64,000 bases of DNA from Paraliobacillus ryukyuensis (GCF_003315295.1 NZ_QNRI01000003.1:62001-126000); one strand, 5' to 3'. Counted from the stretch's first letter, positions 52,655-62,909 are shown. Numbers and translations: made by a program. Notes: a model not told the origin generated them from the sequence alone.

Positions 52655-53356
52655 TTAGTTATTTGTTACTGTAGGCGTTCCATTGTTGCCAGTAATTCCT
52701 GGAAAAACAACTGGACATTGTGGTGGAATAATCGGATTTGGGCAATCTTCTGTGATTAAGTTGTCTCTTGGTTCACAGAAGTCCGCTACTAACTCTAATG
52801 TAACATCTGCTACTGCTTGCACGCTTTGGCAAAGATCTAAAGTAAGATCTACACTTACTAATTCACCAGCAGTACCATTAACACTAGCACTACATTCCAC
52901 ATCAGAGATTCTTACTACTAACCTTGTTCCTTCAGGTGCACAAAGAAAAACAGACTCAGGAATGGTAATTTCAATTGGATCTGAAATCTCTACAAATGGT
53001 GTGGTGCCATCAAATCCACTGAACTCAATAACTACGTTAATGACTTTTTCAAAGCTCACACGTTGAAGTGTAACTTGGCTACCATCGATAACAAACATAC
53101 GATCTTGTCTGTCTGCAGTTTCCACGACTTCAATTTCTGCATTTGGTGGTAGTGGGTTCCCTGTTAGTGGATCTACTAAATAACATCTAGTGGTTAAGTT
53201 ACTTACCGCTGGACTAACTGGGTCAATTGGTAGTACACCTATATCTGCAGCAGGTACATTTTGATTAATGGTGTTTTGTAGAATAACCCAATCATATACT
53301 TTTTCTGCATTGAAGCAGAGAAGCTCTTGTGCCCCTTGCAATGATTGACTCTGCAT
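52655..53356 (-). CDS. Putative spore-surface protein, unknown family
   Basis: 233 residues, acidic, no signal peptide. N-terminal ELLCFNAEKVYDWVILQNTI, a motif I associate with Bacillaceae spore-coat/exosporium-like proteins but cannot assign. Beta-rich body with several cysteines (RCYLVDP, VFLCAPEGT, DVECSA, DLCQS, DFCEP, EDCPN, PQCPV) and a low-complexity Asn/Pro tail. Regular spaced cysteines suggest cross-linking. Monocistronic with its own terminator. Confidence 0.6.
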   Translation of the reverse strand: MQSQSLQGAQELLCFNAEKVYDWVILQNTINQNVPAADIGVLPIDPVSPAVSNLTTRCYLVDPLTGNPLPPNAEIEVVETADRQDRMFVIDGSQVTLQRVSFEKVINVVIEFSGFDGTTPFVEISDPIEITIPESVFLCAPEGTRLVVRISDVECSASVNGTAGELVSVDLTLDLCQSVQAVADVTLELVADFCEPRDNLITEDCPNPIIPPQCPVVFPGITGNNGTPTVTNN

Positions 53357-53566
53357 CTAATCTACTCCTTTACATAAATTATTTTTCATTCAATTACAAA
53401 GTATGTGAATAACCTGTAATTGTCTGATACAACAGTCTATTTTCTAGTGATTTCGTTGAAAAAAGGGCTTTTAACCAATAGGTTGAGTCATCTGGCAAAT
53501 AGCACACCTCTTCCTCCTTCACATATAATGAAAGTATTATAGTATGAATGTTGGAGCTGACCACAT

Positions 53567-54466
53567 ATGACACATGATTCCAAAGATATACACTACTTAT
53601 TACGACAACAGAAACGCTATAAAAAAATAATTAAAAGTTATCAGCAGAATGATTTGACCAAAGAGTACCATGCATTAAAACAAATGAAAGAGAAACTTAC
53701 CAGCACCATTATGCACTTGCAACAACAAAACACCTTACTGACACAACAGTTAACAGAGAAAGAAAGAAAAATTGCAGTATTACAAAAGGAAAAAGAGCAC
53801 TTGCAACAACAGCTAAATCAACCAACTGAGAACGACCAGGGTTTGAATATGTTACAAGAAATAGTTACTGATGAAATCCATTTTCACTTTATGGCCATTT
53901 ATTATCTTTATAATCATTGGGTTAACTTATATCAACATACGAGTAAGGAGGTGCTTGACATGACCGAAGCAAACCATATAGATGCAGAAAAAGAACAAAC
54001 ACATGAAAAGAAAACACCACTGTTCTTAAACAAACCAAACGCACAAACAAAAAGTCTTCCAGCCCCGAAACCAAAACCCTTTCATTTCAAAGATTTGCAA
54101 GATTATCAACAGGCATATATATTACCTGATAAACAATCCGAGAACAACTTGACCGAGCAATCACTTTTCACAGTTAAAACAAAGCAATTTAAAAAAATAA
54201 AAGCTAACCAATTTAAAAAAAGTAATAGCTTACATGCTATCGTTGAACCCCATCCAACTGAGCAATCAAATAAACAAGCTGAAGAAGAAGCAACTGAAGA
54301 ATTTGAAACGACTGAGCCACATGAAATAAATAAGGAAGAAGTACCTGAAACTCCGACGACACAGACAATGACAAAACACCCGGAAGAAGAAGCAGAACAA
54401 CAGGAGAATGAAACAGCAACAAAATCTTTCTTTCGTAGATTTTTAGATTACTTCAAGAGTAATTAA
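53567..54466 (+). CDS. Coiled-coil and low-complexity protein, unknown
   Basis: 299 residues. Coiled coil at about 10-95 (KEYHALKQMKEKLTSTIMHL; QQLTEKERKIAVLQKEKEHL). A conserved-looking helical segment EIHFHFMAIYYLYNHWVNLY (about 104-123). Then a disordered Lys/Pro/Glu/Thr-rich region to about 285 and a basic-aromatic end SFFRRFLDYFKSN. No family recognised. GGAG precedes the ATG at a long spacing (11 nt). Divergent from the spore-like gene at 52655-53356. Confidence 0.6.
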   Translation: MTHDSKDIHYLLRQQKRYKKIIKSYQQNDLTKEYHALKQMKEKLTSTIMHLQQQNTLLTQQLTEKERKIAVLQKEKEHLQQQLNQPTENDQGLNMLQEIVTDEIHFHFMAIYYLYNHWVNLYQHTSKEVLDMTEANHIDAEKEQTHEKKTPLFLNKPNAQTKSLPAPKPKPFHFKDLQDYQQAYILPDKQSENNLTEQSLFTVKTKQFKKIKANQFKKSNSLHAIVEPHPTEQSNKQAEEEATEEFETTEPHEINKEEVPETPTTQTMTKHPEEEAEQQENETATKSFFRRFLDYFKSN

Positions 54467-54535
54467 CCAAACGAACTAGTCATTGTTATCATCCTTTATA
54501 GTTGTATCTTTCCACTTTTTGATTACCGTCAACGA

Positions 54536-54571
54536 AAAACTCTCCCTACTTGAAACAGGGAGAGTTTTTTT
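54536..54571. terminator. Bidirectional terminator between convergent genes
   Basis: AAAACTCTCCCT / AGGGAGAGTTTT with T- and A-runs outside. Confidence 0.92.
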
Positions 54572-55865
54572 ATAACGTCCAATAATTCACTTTTTTATTC
54601 CATTGATCAATCGATAGTCTGTTTTTGAGATCGATTATAACGGATTGCTCACTCTTTAACATAGCATGATAATATTCTTCTGGTTGTTTAGTAAACTGGT
54701 TATGAGGAACTAGTAATAGTACAATATCTGCTGAAGGTAGCTCATGATATGCGCTAATTCCCTCTCCACACATTTCCTCAACTTCCTCTTCATTTGCAAC
54801 TGGATCTGCCATGTGAACATGAATCCCCTTCTCTTTTAACAGTTTTACAATATCGATTGCCATCGAATTCCGTAAGTCAGGAACATTCTCCTTAAAAGTC
54901 ACACCTAACACGTTTACTTTCAGTTCTCTGTTGGTTAGGTTCAATTCATTTGCAACATTCGTTATTTTATCTACAATATACTTGCCCATCTTTGCATTTT
55001 GATTACGAGCAGTGGAGATTAACGCTGGTGTAAAGCCAACATTTTTTGCTTTTTCAATTAAATAATAAGGATCGACACTAATACAATGCCCCCCTACTAA
55101 ACCTGGTTCAAACGGGATAAAATTCCACTTCGTTCCCGCTGCTGCTAATACTTCAAATATATCAATATCCATTTTATCAAACAGTTGCGCTAATTCATTC
55201 ATGTAAGCAATATTTACATCGCGCTGCGTATTTTCGACAACTTTTGCTGCTTCTGCAACTTTGATACTTGCTACCGGATAAACAGGAGCTTCTAATACAC
55301 TGCCATAGAGTGCAATTAATGTATCAAGGGTTACTTGATCATATCCAGCTACCAACTTTCCTATTGTTTTAAATGTATTTTTTTTATCACCAGGATTTAT
55401 TCGTTCTGGCGAATAGCCAATGGAGAAACCTTCTCCTACAGAAAATCCTGTTATCCTTTCTAAAATTGGTATACAAATCTCTTCTGTTGCTCCAGGGTAA
55501 ACCGTAGACTCATAGACAACGATAGCACCATCCTTCAGATGACTAGCAACAGTTTCCGTTGCCTTTTCGAGATAGCTTAAATCTGGTCGATTGTTTTTAT
55601 CAATTGGTGTTGGCACAGCCACAATAATCACATCGCATATATTTAAGTCGCTTGGATCAGAAGTGAAGCGGCATGTTGTGTTGGCAAGCTCTTCTTCTGT
55701 TACCTCGCCAGTCCCTTCTCTTCCTTTTCTTAACGCATCCACCTTCTGTTTTTCTATGTCATAACCTATCACATCATATAACGCTGCAAAAGCAATCGCT
55801 GCCGGAAGCCCTACATAACCTAATCCGACCATTCCAATACATATATCATCTAACTGTTTATCCAT
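54570..55865 (-). CDS. UDP-sugar 6-dehydrogenase (WbpA/WbpO/TviB type)
   Basis: 431 residues. Oxidises a UDP-HexNAc to the uronic acid with NAD. NAD-binding GMVGLGYVGLPAAIAFA; VAVPTPIDKNNRPDLS; YESTVYPGATEEICIPIL; catalytic cysteine in GLVGGHCISVDPYYL; VLGVTFKENVPDLRNS. Closest by pattern to UDP-GlcNAc/GalNAc 6-dehydrogenases. Divergent from the aminotransferase-oxidoreductase-acetyltransferase genes, with which it would form a WbpA-B-E-D-like pathway. Confidence 0.88.
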   Translation of the reverse strand: MDKQLDDICIGMVGLGYVGLPAAIAFAALYDVIGYDIEKQKVDALRKGREGTGEVTEEELANTTCRFTSDPSDLNICDVIIVAVPTPIDKNNRPDLSYLEKATETVASHLKDGAIVVYESTVYPGATEEICIPILERITGFSVGEGFSIGYSPERINPGDKKNTFKTIGKLVAGYDQVTLDTLIALYGSVLEAPVYPVASIKVAEAAKVVENTQRDVNIAYMNELAQLFDKMDIDIFEVLAAAGTKWNFIPFEPGLVGGHCISVDPYYLIEKAKNVGFTPALISTARNQNAKMGKYIVDKITNVANELNLTNRELKVNVLGVTFKENVPDLRNSMAIDIVKLLKEKGIHVHMADPVANEEEVEEMCGEGISAYHELPSADIVLLLVPHNQFTKQPEEYYHAMLKSEQSVIIDLKNRLSIDQWNKKVNYWTL

Positions 55866-56059
55866 TGCACCTATCCTCTCTTTTCTAGATGTAATCTATT
55901 ATTTTATATGAATAGAAGAAAAGAATGGTGCTCCACATCTCTGGAAAAAGGCTATTAACTACAACTAGATTATCCGCATCTCCACCAGACAATATGCCGT
56001 TCCAATGACATGCTTCTTTCATAAGTTACATAGACATCAGATTTATGAAAGGAGTCATA

Positions 56060-57163
56060 ATGATTTCATTAATAGATTTACAAGCTCAATTTTGTTCTAT
56101 CCAACCAGAAATTGAAAAAGAAGTCCAGTACGTATTAAAAAGTGGCAACTATATCATGGGGCCACAAGTTCGTACGCTTGAGAAAAAAATAGCTGAACGT
56201 TTGGAGGTTCAAGAAGCCGTTAGTGTAGCTAATGGTACCGAAGCACTCACCCTTACATTAGAAGCTTTTCACATTGGCGTAGGGGATGAAGTGATTACCA
56301 CGCCATTCACCTTTATCGCTACTGCTGAAGCCATTAGCAGAGTTGGAGCCATACCAGTATTTGCTGATGTTGATCCAAGTACTGGTTTAATCGACCCACA
56401 ACAAATTGAAAACAAATTAACCACGAAAACAAAAGCAATTATACCTGTCCATTTGTTTGGTCAGGCAGCTGACATGGATGCGATTATGGAAATAGCAAGA
56501 CAACATGGTCTAGTTGTGATTGAAGATGCGTGCCAAGCATTTGGAGCGACTTACAACCAAAAACCGGTCGGGGCCTTAGGTGATGCTGCATGTTTTTCTT
56601 TTTTCCCAACTAAAAATCTAGGTAGTTTAGGTGATGGAGGGATGATCGTTACCAATCACGAAAGAAAAGCTTCTCACTTACGACGATTACGTGTGCATGG
56701 CAGTGACCGAAAGTATTACCACGAAGAAATTGGTTATAACAGTCGATTAGATACAATCCAAGCGGCTATCTTACTGGTTTGTCTGAAACATATTGATCAA
56801 TGGAATAACCGTAGGCGTGAGCTAGCAGAAGTCTATCTTCAAGCATTTCAGTCAATTCCTGATCTTTCACCAATTGTAGAACGAGAGACAAACAAACACA
56901 TCTATCATCTTTACTGTTTAAACAGCCCAAATCGCGATCACTATGTAGAACACCTTAAAAATAATAAGATTGCTGCTGCAATCTATTATCCCGTTTGCCT
57001 CCATCAGCAAAAAGCTTATCAATTCCTAGGCTATCAAAAAGGAGATTTCCCACATGCTGAAGGACTAACAGAAACGATATTCGCTATTCCAATGCACCCT
57101 TTTTTAACTGCTGACAATCAACAAAAAATAATAGAAGTGCTTAAAGAAGTGCATCCGCAATGA
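56060..57163 (+). CDS. DegT/DnrJ/EryC1/StrS aminotransferase (WbpE-like)
   Basis: 367 residues from the ATG at 56060 (AAAGGAG). PLP enzyme: ISLIDLQAQF start, SGNYIMGPQVRTLEKKIA, VANGTEALTL, TPFTFIATAEAI, IPVHLFGQAADMDAI, DACQAFGATY, and the PLP lysine in FSFFPTKNLGSLGDGG. Sugar aminotransferase; likely makes the 3-amino sugar after oxidation. First of three tightly linked genes. Confidence 0.92.
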   Translation: MISLIDLQAQFCSIQPEIEKEVQYVLKSGNYIMGPQVRTLEKKIAERLEVQEAVSVANGTEALTLTLEAFHIGVGDEVITTPFTFIATAEAISRVGAIPVFADVDPSTGLIDPQQIENKLTTKTKAIIPVHLFGQAADMDAIMEIARQHGLVVIEDACQAFGATYNQKPVGALGDAACFSFFPTKNLGSLGDGGMIVTNHERKASHLRRLRVHGSDRKYYHEEIGYNSRLDTIQAAILLVCLKHIDQWNNRRRELAEVYLQAFQSIPDLSPIVERETNKHIYHLYCLNSPNRDHYVEHLKNNKIAAAIYYPVCLHQQKAYQFLGYQKGDFPHAEGLTETIFAIPMHPFLTADNQQKIIEVLKEVHPQ

Positions 57164-58245
57164 AACCACTACGCATTGGATTAATTGGATGTGGGCATAT
57201 CGCAAAAAAACATCTTGCTACGATACAAAAGAATAAAGATTTATTTCAACTAACCGATGTATGTGATACGAATCCAGAGCAAATGGATGTAGTTATGCAA
57301 GATTATCAATTAAATAATATTACCACACACATCAGCACCTCATCGCTATTAAGTAATAAGGAACTTGATGTAGTAGTAATAACAACACCTTCTTCTCTTC
57401 ATTACGGCATGGTACAAAGTGCTTTGCAATTTAAAAAACATGTGATTGTTGAAAAACCATTAACATTAAATTTAAAAGAGGTTGATCATTTAATCCAACT
57501 AGCTACATTGAAACAAAGGGAAATTTTTGTATGTCATCAACTACGTTATCGGCCGATTTTTCAAGAAATTAAAAATAAAATCATGCACAATGCATTTGGC
57601 AAAATATACAGCGGGGTAGGTTTGATGCGAATCAATCGATCTTCCCCTTACTTTGAAGAAGCAACTTGGCGGGGAACCTGGCAGACAGACGGTGGCATGC
57701 TGTGCAATCAAGGACTTCATTTTATTGACTTACTTTGTTGGTTTATGGGTGATTTAGCTAGCATTCAAGGTAAAATAGTAAACACAAGAGATTGGAAAGA
57801 AACAGAAGATATTGCGACAGCCATTTTAAATTATCGAAACGGTTCTATTGCAACCATTTACAGTGATATTGTCACTAACCCATCCAATATTGGTTATCTA
57901 ATCAGTATCACTGCCGAGAAAGGGACAGTTTCAATTAGCGGACCTAATTTCAATCAACTGGAACGTTTTTATTTGGATGGAGCGGATCTTACTGAAACAC
58001 TAGCTCCACTAACGACTGATACCGAAGAACACAGTTATATGTATCAAGCTATCTACAAACAGCTTGTCAAAGAGGATACTACTTCATCTATGATTAGTCC
58101 AACAGAAGCAAGAAAAAGTCTTGAATGTTTATTTGGCATTTATCAGTCTAGTCTTTTATCGAAAGAACAAGCAATCCCAATGAAACAATTCGCAACAACA
58201 GATATGACGAATATGTTTATAAAAGGAAGTGAACGGCATGATTAA
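57160..58245 (+). CDS. Gfo/Idh/MocA family oxidoreductase (WbpB-like)
   Basis: 361 residues. NAD-binding IGLIGCGHIAKKHLATI, then VVVITTPSSLHYGM and VEKPLTLN (EKP motif). Catalytic-type region WRGTWQTDGGMLCNQGLHFIDLL. Overlaps the aminotransferase stop by 4 bp (ATGA). In the WbpB role it would oxidise C3 of the UDP-uronic acid before amination; this follows from context. Confidence 0.88.
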   Translation: MKPLRIGLIGCGHIAKKHLATIQKNKDLFQLTDVCDTNPEQMDVVMQDYQLNNITTHISTSSLLSNKELDVVVITTPSSLHYGMVQSALQFKKHVIVEKPLTLNLKEVDHLIQLATLKQREIFVCHQLRYRPIFQEIKNKIMHNAFGKIYSGVGLMRINRSSPYFEEATWRGTWQTDGGMLCNQGLHFIDLLCWFMGDLASIQGKIVNTRDWKETEDIATAILNYRNGSIATIYSDIVTNPSNIGYLISITAEKGTVSISGPNFNQLERFYLDGADLTETLAPLTTDTEEHSYMYQAIYKQLVKEDTTSSMISPTEARKSLECLFGIYQSSLLSKEQAIPMKQFATTDMTNMFIKGSERHD

Positions 58246-58936
58246 TCCTTCTGCACATATAGGAGAGAATGTAAAGTTAGGAGAAAACGTAATAATTGAG
58301 GAAGGTGCCATTATTGGAGATGGCGTAAGTATTGGTCACCATACGATCATTTACCAAGACACTATCATAGGAAATAACGTAACAATTGGAAGTTTAACTT
58401 CCTTAGGAAAGCGTCCTGCTAGAAATAAAAACATGGTAACATACGGAGCAGAAGAACTTACGCCGTTAATTATTAGTGACAATGTAAAAATTGGAGAACA
58501 TTGTGTCATCTACCGTGGCACAAGTATCTTTGAAGATGTGTTTATTGGCGACTTAACAAGCATACGAGAGCAGGTAGAAATTCAATCAAACAGCGTGATC
58601 GGTAGAAATGTGATGATTGAAACGCAAACAACTATCGGTCAACACGTAACTATACAAACCGGCAGTTATATTACTGCCTATATGATAATTGAAGATGATG
58701 TATTCATTGGTCCACACTGCTCTACGTCCAACGATAAAATTATGCGTTCAGGGGGAGCAAGTCTGCAAGGGCCTATTATCAAATCAAACGTAAAAATCGG
58801 TAATAATGCTACATTGCTACCTGGTATTACTTTAGCAGAAAATGCTGTCATCGGAGCAGGAACTACTGTCGTACACGATGTACCAGAGAATACCACAGTA
58901 ATTGGTAGTGGAGAAAAAATTCTACCAAAAAACTAA
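58238..58936 (+). CDS. Hexapeptide-repeat acyltransferase (WbpD-like)
   Basis: 232 residues from the ATG at 58238 (AAGGAAGTG upstream; GTG at 58229 in that site). Left-handed beta-helix of [LIV]GxxxxI repeats (HIGENVKLGENVIIEEGAII; IGDGVSIGHH) through residue 225. Typical of sugar N-acetyltransferases, but longer than the roughly 190-residue WbpD. Overlaps the oxidoreductase gene by 8 bp. Expected reaction: acetyl-CoA-dependent acetylation of the 3-amino group. Confidence 0.85.
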   Translation: MINPSAHIGENVKLGENVIIEEGAIIGDGVSIGHHTIIYQDTIIGNNVTIGSLTSLGKRPARNKNMVTYGAEELTPLIISDNVKIGEHCVIYRGTSIFEDVFIGDLTSIREQVEIQSNSVIGRNVMIETQTTIGQHVTIQTGSYITAYMIIEDDVFIGPHCSTSNDKIMRSGGASLQGPIIKSNVKIGNNATLLPGITLAENAVIGAGTTVVHDVPENTTVIGSGEKILPKN

Positions 58937-58941
58937 TCCTG

Positions 58942-59293
58942 TTTAAAAGGAGGCTGGAACAAAAGTGAATTAAGATTCCTGATAAACGAACAATGGATAA
59001 TATATTTCATCTATCGTTCGTTTTTTAGTTAGAAAACATAACTAAGTAACTGGAAATATACAAGACTCTAACTGGAACAGCACATGTTTTTGATAGGACG
59101 AGTAATCGCAGTCCCACGAGCAGAAGATCCACTTTGTAAAACGGCTAGAAGTTAGACGAAAACCGTCACGTCCTGTGTGCCCGAGGTCGTTCCCGCAGAA
59201 CGCGAGTGTATTTCCAGTTGTGATGGTTAAGCTCTCATCAATCATTCGTGTACTGTAGTTAAAAATTAGCTTTGTACCATCCTCCTTTTAAAA
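58942..59293 (+). repeat. Dispersed structured repeat, copy C with extended inverted ends
   Basis: Ends TTTAAAAGGAGGCTGGAACA and, inverted, TTTTAAAAGGAGGATGGTAC are complementary imperfect inverted repeats. The core at 59041-59226 (GGACGAGTAATCGCAGTCCC, GGCTAGAAGTTAGACGAAAA, CCGTCACGTCCTGTGTG) matches copies A and B. No gene within. The terminator of the sugar operon (58984-59026) lies inside the left part. Confidence 0.78.
58984..59026 (+). terminator. Terminator of the sugar-biosynthesis operon
   Basis: AAACGAAC / GTTCGTTT with a GATA/TATC inner pair, followed by TTTAG. Confidence 0.7.
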
Positions 59294-59509
59294 TAATATG
59301 AATAAATAGCGTTTTAAAAGACTAATAAAATAGGTTTCACACTAAAATCAGATCAGCACTTTAGTTGAATAGAGGAGCACTAGCGCACATTTTCGACTTT
59401 ATAAAGAAGATAGCCTGTTCTTTTTTTATAAAGATTCATACAATATCTCGAGTTGCTATTCTACTAAATGGAAGAAAGTAACTCTACTACAATGAAAGGA
59501 GGAAAATAT
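59294..59509. other. Leader region of the first collagen-like gene
   Basis: AT-rich. It holds a sigma-K-like -10 (59437-59445) and a good ribosome site (AAAGGAGGAAAATAT); the open frame from 59468 is not preceded by a ribosome site. Confidence 0.5.
59437..59445 (+). promoter_or_regulatory. Candidate sigma-K -10 element
   Basis: CATACAATA fits the sigma-K -10 CATANNNTA exactly. The -35 position 16 bp upstream reads TC rather than AC. A mother-cell promoter would suit a spore-surface gene. Confidence 0.4.
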
Positions 59510-60817
59510 ATGCCATTTGAAGATTTAATCATTAATGGTAGTTTTGAAACTGGTGATTTAACAGGCTGGGATTTTCTAAATACAAATGTCACTAACGAGC
59601 AATCTCACTCTGGTTTCTACTCTGCTCGCTTTGCCAATAGTGTAGTCCCAGCTTTTATTTCACAAGTTGTTCCTGCCAGTCCTAATAGTAGTTTTGAATT
59701 AATTGTTTCGCTAGCTAGATTCAACTTACAACCAAGCCCTGTGATCAATCTCCTAGTGGAATATCTTGATGCTTCAGATAATGTAATCGGAACTGGATTA
59801 GACGTTACCATAGCTTATAATACACTTCCTGTTGTTATTGATGACAATTGGAATGAAATTTATCAAACCACATCGAGTGCACCTACTGGAACGACGCAGG
59901 CAAGGCTGACCATTAGCAAGGAATCCAGTGCTCTAAATGTAGCCTTCATTTATATTGATGATGTTGCTTTACTTGAGGTAACTGGTGGTGGGGGCGCAGG
60001 GCCGACCGGCGCTACTGGACCTACTGGTGCCACTGGACCTACAGGCGCTACTGGATCTACGGGCGCTACCGGACCGACCGGGCCTACTGGACCAACTGGC
60101 GCCACTGGACCTACAGGCGCTACTGGACCGACTGGGGCTACTGGACCTACAGGCGCTACCGGACCAACCGGCGCTACTGGACCGACTGGGGCTACTGGAC
60201 CAACCGGCGCTATTGGACCGACTGGGGCTACTGGACCTACAGGCGCTACCGGACCAACCGGCGCTACTGGACCGACTGGGGCTACTGGACCTACAGGCGC
60301 TACCGGACCAACCGGCGCTACTGGACCGACTGGGGCTGCTGGACCTACAGGCGCTACCGGACCAACCGGCGCCACTGGACCTATCGGCACTACCGGGCCA
60401 GCAGTAACAGAAACGTCTATGTTTGCTGCTAATACAACAGGTGCAGATATAGCGGTAGTTATAGCTGGTACATTGGTGCCATTGCCAAGTGCGCAAACAC
60501 TAGATGACTTTACGGTTAACGGTGCAAATACTATCTTTACAGCACCTGAAGATGGTCGCTATTATATTAGCTACAATGTGAATTTAACCACAGCCTTACT
60601 ACTTGGTTCCAGAATATTAGTGAACGGTACTGAGGTCCTTGAGTCAAGAGTGAGTCCTGTATTATCAATTTCTAGTTTTAATAGTGATTTTATCACACCA
60701 CTATCAACAGGAGATACGGTTTCACTTGAACTATTTGGTTTACTAGGTGCTGCCACCTTACAAACAGGTGCAGGTGCTACTTTATCAATTATTAAAGTTG
60801 ATGAAAATCTAGTCTAA
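59510..60817 (+). CDS. Collagen-like protein with BclA-type C-terminus (first paralogue)
   Basis: 435 residues from the ATG at 59510 (GGAGG). N-terminal beta domain of about 163 residues ([18 protein letters not shown] start, carbohydrate-binding-like fold by appearance). 45 Gly-X-Y triplets (59999-60403), mostly GPT-GAT. A C-terminal domain of about 137 residues ([48 protein letters not shown]) resembles the trimeric BclA/C1q-TNF domain. The Thr-rich triplets would carry O-glycans in BclA. No signal peptide, as expected for mother-cell spore-surface proteins. Confidence 0.88.
   Translation: MPFEDLIINGSFETGDLTGWDFLNTNVTNEQSHSGFYSARFANSVVPAFISQVVPASPNSSFELIVSLARFNLQPSPVINLLVEYLDASDNVIGTGLDVTIAYNTLPVVIDDNWNEIYQTTSSAPTGTTQARLTISKESSALNVAFIYIDDVALLEVTGGGGAGPTGATGPTGATGPTGATGSTGATGPTGPTGPTGATGPTGATGPTGATGPTGATGPTGATGPTGATGPTGAIGPTGATGPTGATGPTGATGPTGATGPTGATGPTGATGPTGAAGPTGATGPTGATGPIGTTGPAVTETSMFAANTTGADIAVVIAGTLVPLPSAQTLDDFTVNGANTIFTAPEDGRYYISYNVNLTTALLLGSRILVNGTEVLESRVSPVLSISSFNSDFITPLSTGDTVSLELFGLLGAATLQTGAGATLSIIKVDENLV
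59999..60403 (+). repeat. GXY-coding repeat of the first collagen-like gene
   Basis: 45 triplets of 9 bp, mainly in 18-bp GPT-GAT pairs; strongly GC-richer than surroundings. Synonymous codon use varies between units. Confidence 0.95.
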
Positions 60818-60826
60818 AGCTTTTTT

Positions 60827-60857
60827 ACCTAGTTGATTCATAATCAGCTAGGTTTTT
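60827..60857 (+). terminator. Terminator of the first collagen-like gene
   Basis: ACCTAGTTGATT / AATCAGCTAGGT, one unpaired base, then TTTTATG. Confidence 0.85.
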
Positions 60858-60941
60858 ATGAAATTTTCCAAATAACTGCAACCACTGATTTTATTATTAT
60901 ACTGGTTAATTAAAAGTCTGATTAAAAGGAGAATAAAAGAA

Positions 60942-62909
60942 ATGTCTTTTGAGAATTTAATCATCAATGATAGTTTTGAATCAGGCGATCTAATCGGATG
61001 GGATTTCTTAAATACAACTGTCAGCAGCGAACAAGCACACTCTGGCTTTTACTCTGCTCGCTTTGCCAATAGTGTTGTCCCTGCTTTTATTTCACAAGTT
61101 GTTCCCGCCACTTCTGGTAGTAGTTTTGAATTAATCGTATCTCTAGCTAGGTTTAACCTGCAGCCAAGTCCTGTTATCAACCTCTTAGTGGAATATCTTG
61201 ATGCTTCAGATAATGTAATCGGAACTGGATTAGACGTTACCATAGCTTATAACACACTTCCAGTTGTTATTGATGACAATTGGAATGAGATTTACCAAAC
61301 CACCTCTAGTGCACCTACAGGAACAACGCAAGCAAGACTTACCATTAGTAAACCTTCCAGCGCCCTAAATGTAGCCTTCATTTATATTGATGATGTTGCT
61401 TTACTTGATGTAACTGGTGGCGGGAGTGCAGGGCCGACGGGGGCCACCGGACCTACTGGCGCCACTGGACCGATCGGCGCTACTGGATCAACTGGGACCA
61501 CCGGACCGACCGGCGCTACCGGACCGACGGGGACCACTGGACCGACGGGCGCTACCGGACCGACGGGGACCACTGGACCAACTGGGGCCACTGGACCGAC
61601 GGGAGCCACTGGACCGACTGGAGCTACTGGACCAACTGGCGCTACTGGACCGACGGGGGCCACTGGACCTACTGGCGCCACTGGACCGACAGGCGCTACA
61701 GGACCGACTGGCGCTACTGGGCCGACCGGCGCTACCGGACCTACTGGGGCCACTGGATCGACCGGTGCTGCTGGACCTACTGGGGCCACTGGACCGACGG
61801 GGCCTACTGGACCTACTGGGGCCACCGGACCGACAGGCGCTACCGGACCAACTGGAGCCACTGGACCGACAGGCGCTACAGGACCGACAGGCGCTACAGG
61901 GCCGACCGGCGCTACTGGACCGACGGGGGCCACTGGACCGACTGGCGCTACTGGACCGACTGGAACCACTGGACCTATTGGCGCTACTGGACCTACTGGA
62001 GCCACTGGACCGACGGGGGCTACCGGACCGACGGGGGCCACTGGACCGACCGGCGCTACTGGATCAACTGGGGCCACCGGACCGACCGGCGCTACTGGAC
62101 CGACGGGGGCCACTGGACCGACTGGGGCTACTGGGGCTACTGGACCGACCGGCGCTACCGGACCGACGGGAGCCACTGGACCTACTGGCGCTACCGGACC
62201 GACGGGGGCCACTGGACCGACAGGCGCCACTGGACCGACCGGTGCTACTGGACCGACTGGGGCTACCGGACCTACTGGAGCCACTGGACCGACTGGGGCT
62301 ACCGGACCTACTGGCGCCACTGGGCCGACCGGCGCTACCGGACCGACGGGCGCTACCGGACCAACTGGCGCTACTGGACCAACTGGCGCTACTGGACCGA
62401 CGGGCGCTACCGGACCTACTGGCGCTACTGGACCGACTGGAGCAACAGGACCAACCGGACCAGCTGGAGCAACTGGGCCAACTGGGCCTATTGGACCGAC
62501 AGGCATTCAACCTGAATTAACTTTCACAGATGTCGCTGGACCTACTGCTGTTTTTCCACCGTTAAACACAGAAGTAACGCTAGCAACAGTTTCTGGTGTC
62601 GATTTAGAAATTAATGACAACATTAAAATTGATTATGCTTTATCTTTAGAAAGTGTAAACACAGCAAACAATAATATTATCTTTGAAACACGTTTATACC
62701 GAGATGCGACTTTAGTGGACACACGAACTACTAATCGTTCCCTAGCTGCTGCAGGCACGCAACGTTTTAACATTTCCAGCACCTATGTGGATACTGCACC
62801 AGCAACAGGTTCATTCGATTATTCAATAAGGGTTATCGTAACCACCGCATCTAATATTACTTCTGCTTCTGCAAATAATATAGATCTGAACTTAATAACA
62901 TTCAATTAG
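60942..62909 (+). CDS. Collagen-like protein, long paralogue with a different C-terminus
   Basis: 655 residues. The N-terminal roughly 163 residues are nearly identical to those of the first paralogue, differing at about 16-20 positions, mostly in the first 60. 120 Gly-X-Y triplets (61431-62510), mainly GPT-GAT with one GAT-GAT register slip that keeps the Gly spacing. The C-terminal 133 residues ([39 protein letters not shown]) differ completely from the BclA-like end of the first protein. So the pair shares head and stalk but not tip. Likely spore-surface filament proteins; the C-terminal family is not recognised. Confidence 0.86.
   Translation: MSFENLIINDSFESGDLIGWDFLNTTVSSEQAHSGFYSARFANSVVPAFISQVVPATSGSSFELIVSLARFNLQPSPVINLLVEYLDASDNVIGTGLDVTIAYNTLPVVIDDNWNEIYQTTSSAPTGTTQARLTISKPSSALNVAFIYIDDVALLDVTGGGSAGPTGATGPTGATGPIGATGSTGTTGPTGATGPTGTTGPTGATGPTGTTGPTGATGPTGATGPTGATGPTGATGPTGATGPTGATGPTGATGPTGATGPTGATGPTGATGSTGAAGPTGATGPTGPTGPTGATGPTGATGPTGATGPTGATGPTGATGPTGATGPTGATGPTGATGPTGTTGPIGATGPTGATGPTGATGPTGATGPTGATGSTGATGPTGATGPTGATGPTGATGATGPTGATGPTGATGPTGATGPTGATGPTGATGPTGATGPTGATGPTGATGPTGATGPTGATGPTGATGPTGATGPTGATGPTGATGPTGATGPTGATGPTGATGPTGPAGATGPTGPIGPTGIQPELTFTDVAGPTAVFPPLNTEVTLATVSGVDLEINDNIKIDYALSLESVNTANNNIIFETRLYRDATLVDTRTTNRSLAAAGTQRFNISSTYVDTAPATGSFDYSIRVIVTTASNITSASANNIDLNLITFN
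61431..62510 (+). repeat. GXY-coding repeat of the second collagen-like gene
   Basis: 120 triplets in 1080 bp, GPT-GAT 18-bp units with synonymous variation. Such repeats are prone to length change by slippage. Confidence 0.95.

Noticed and set aside
61382-62520. Long open frames antisense to and overlapping the collagen-like genes (PVGPVA- and LDRxGL-type repeats, 146-374 codons)
   Set aside because: They mirror the GPT-GAT repeat; codon periodicity of the sense gene explains their openness, and they lack ribosome sites. The same holds for 59950-60496.
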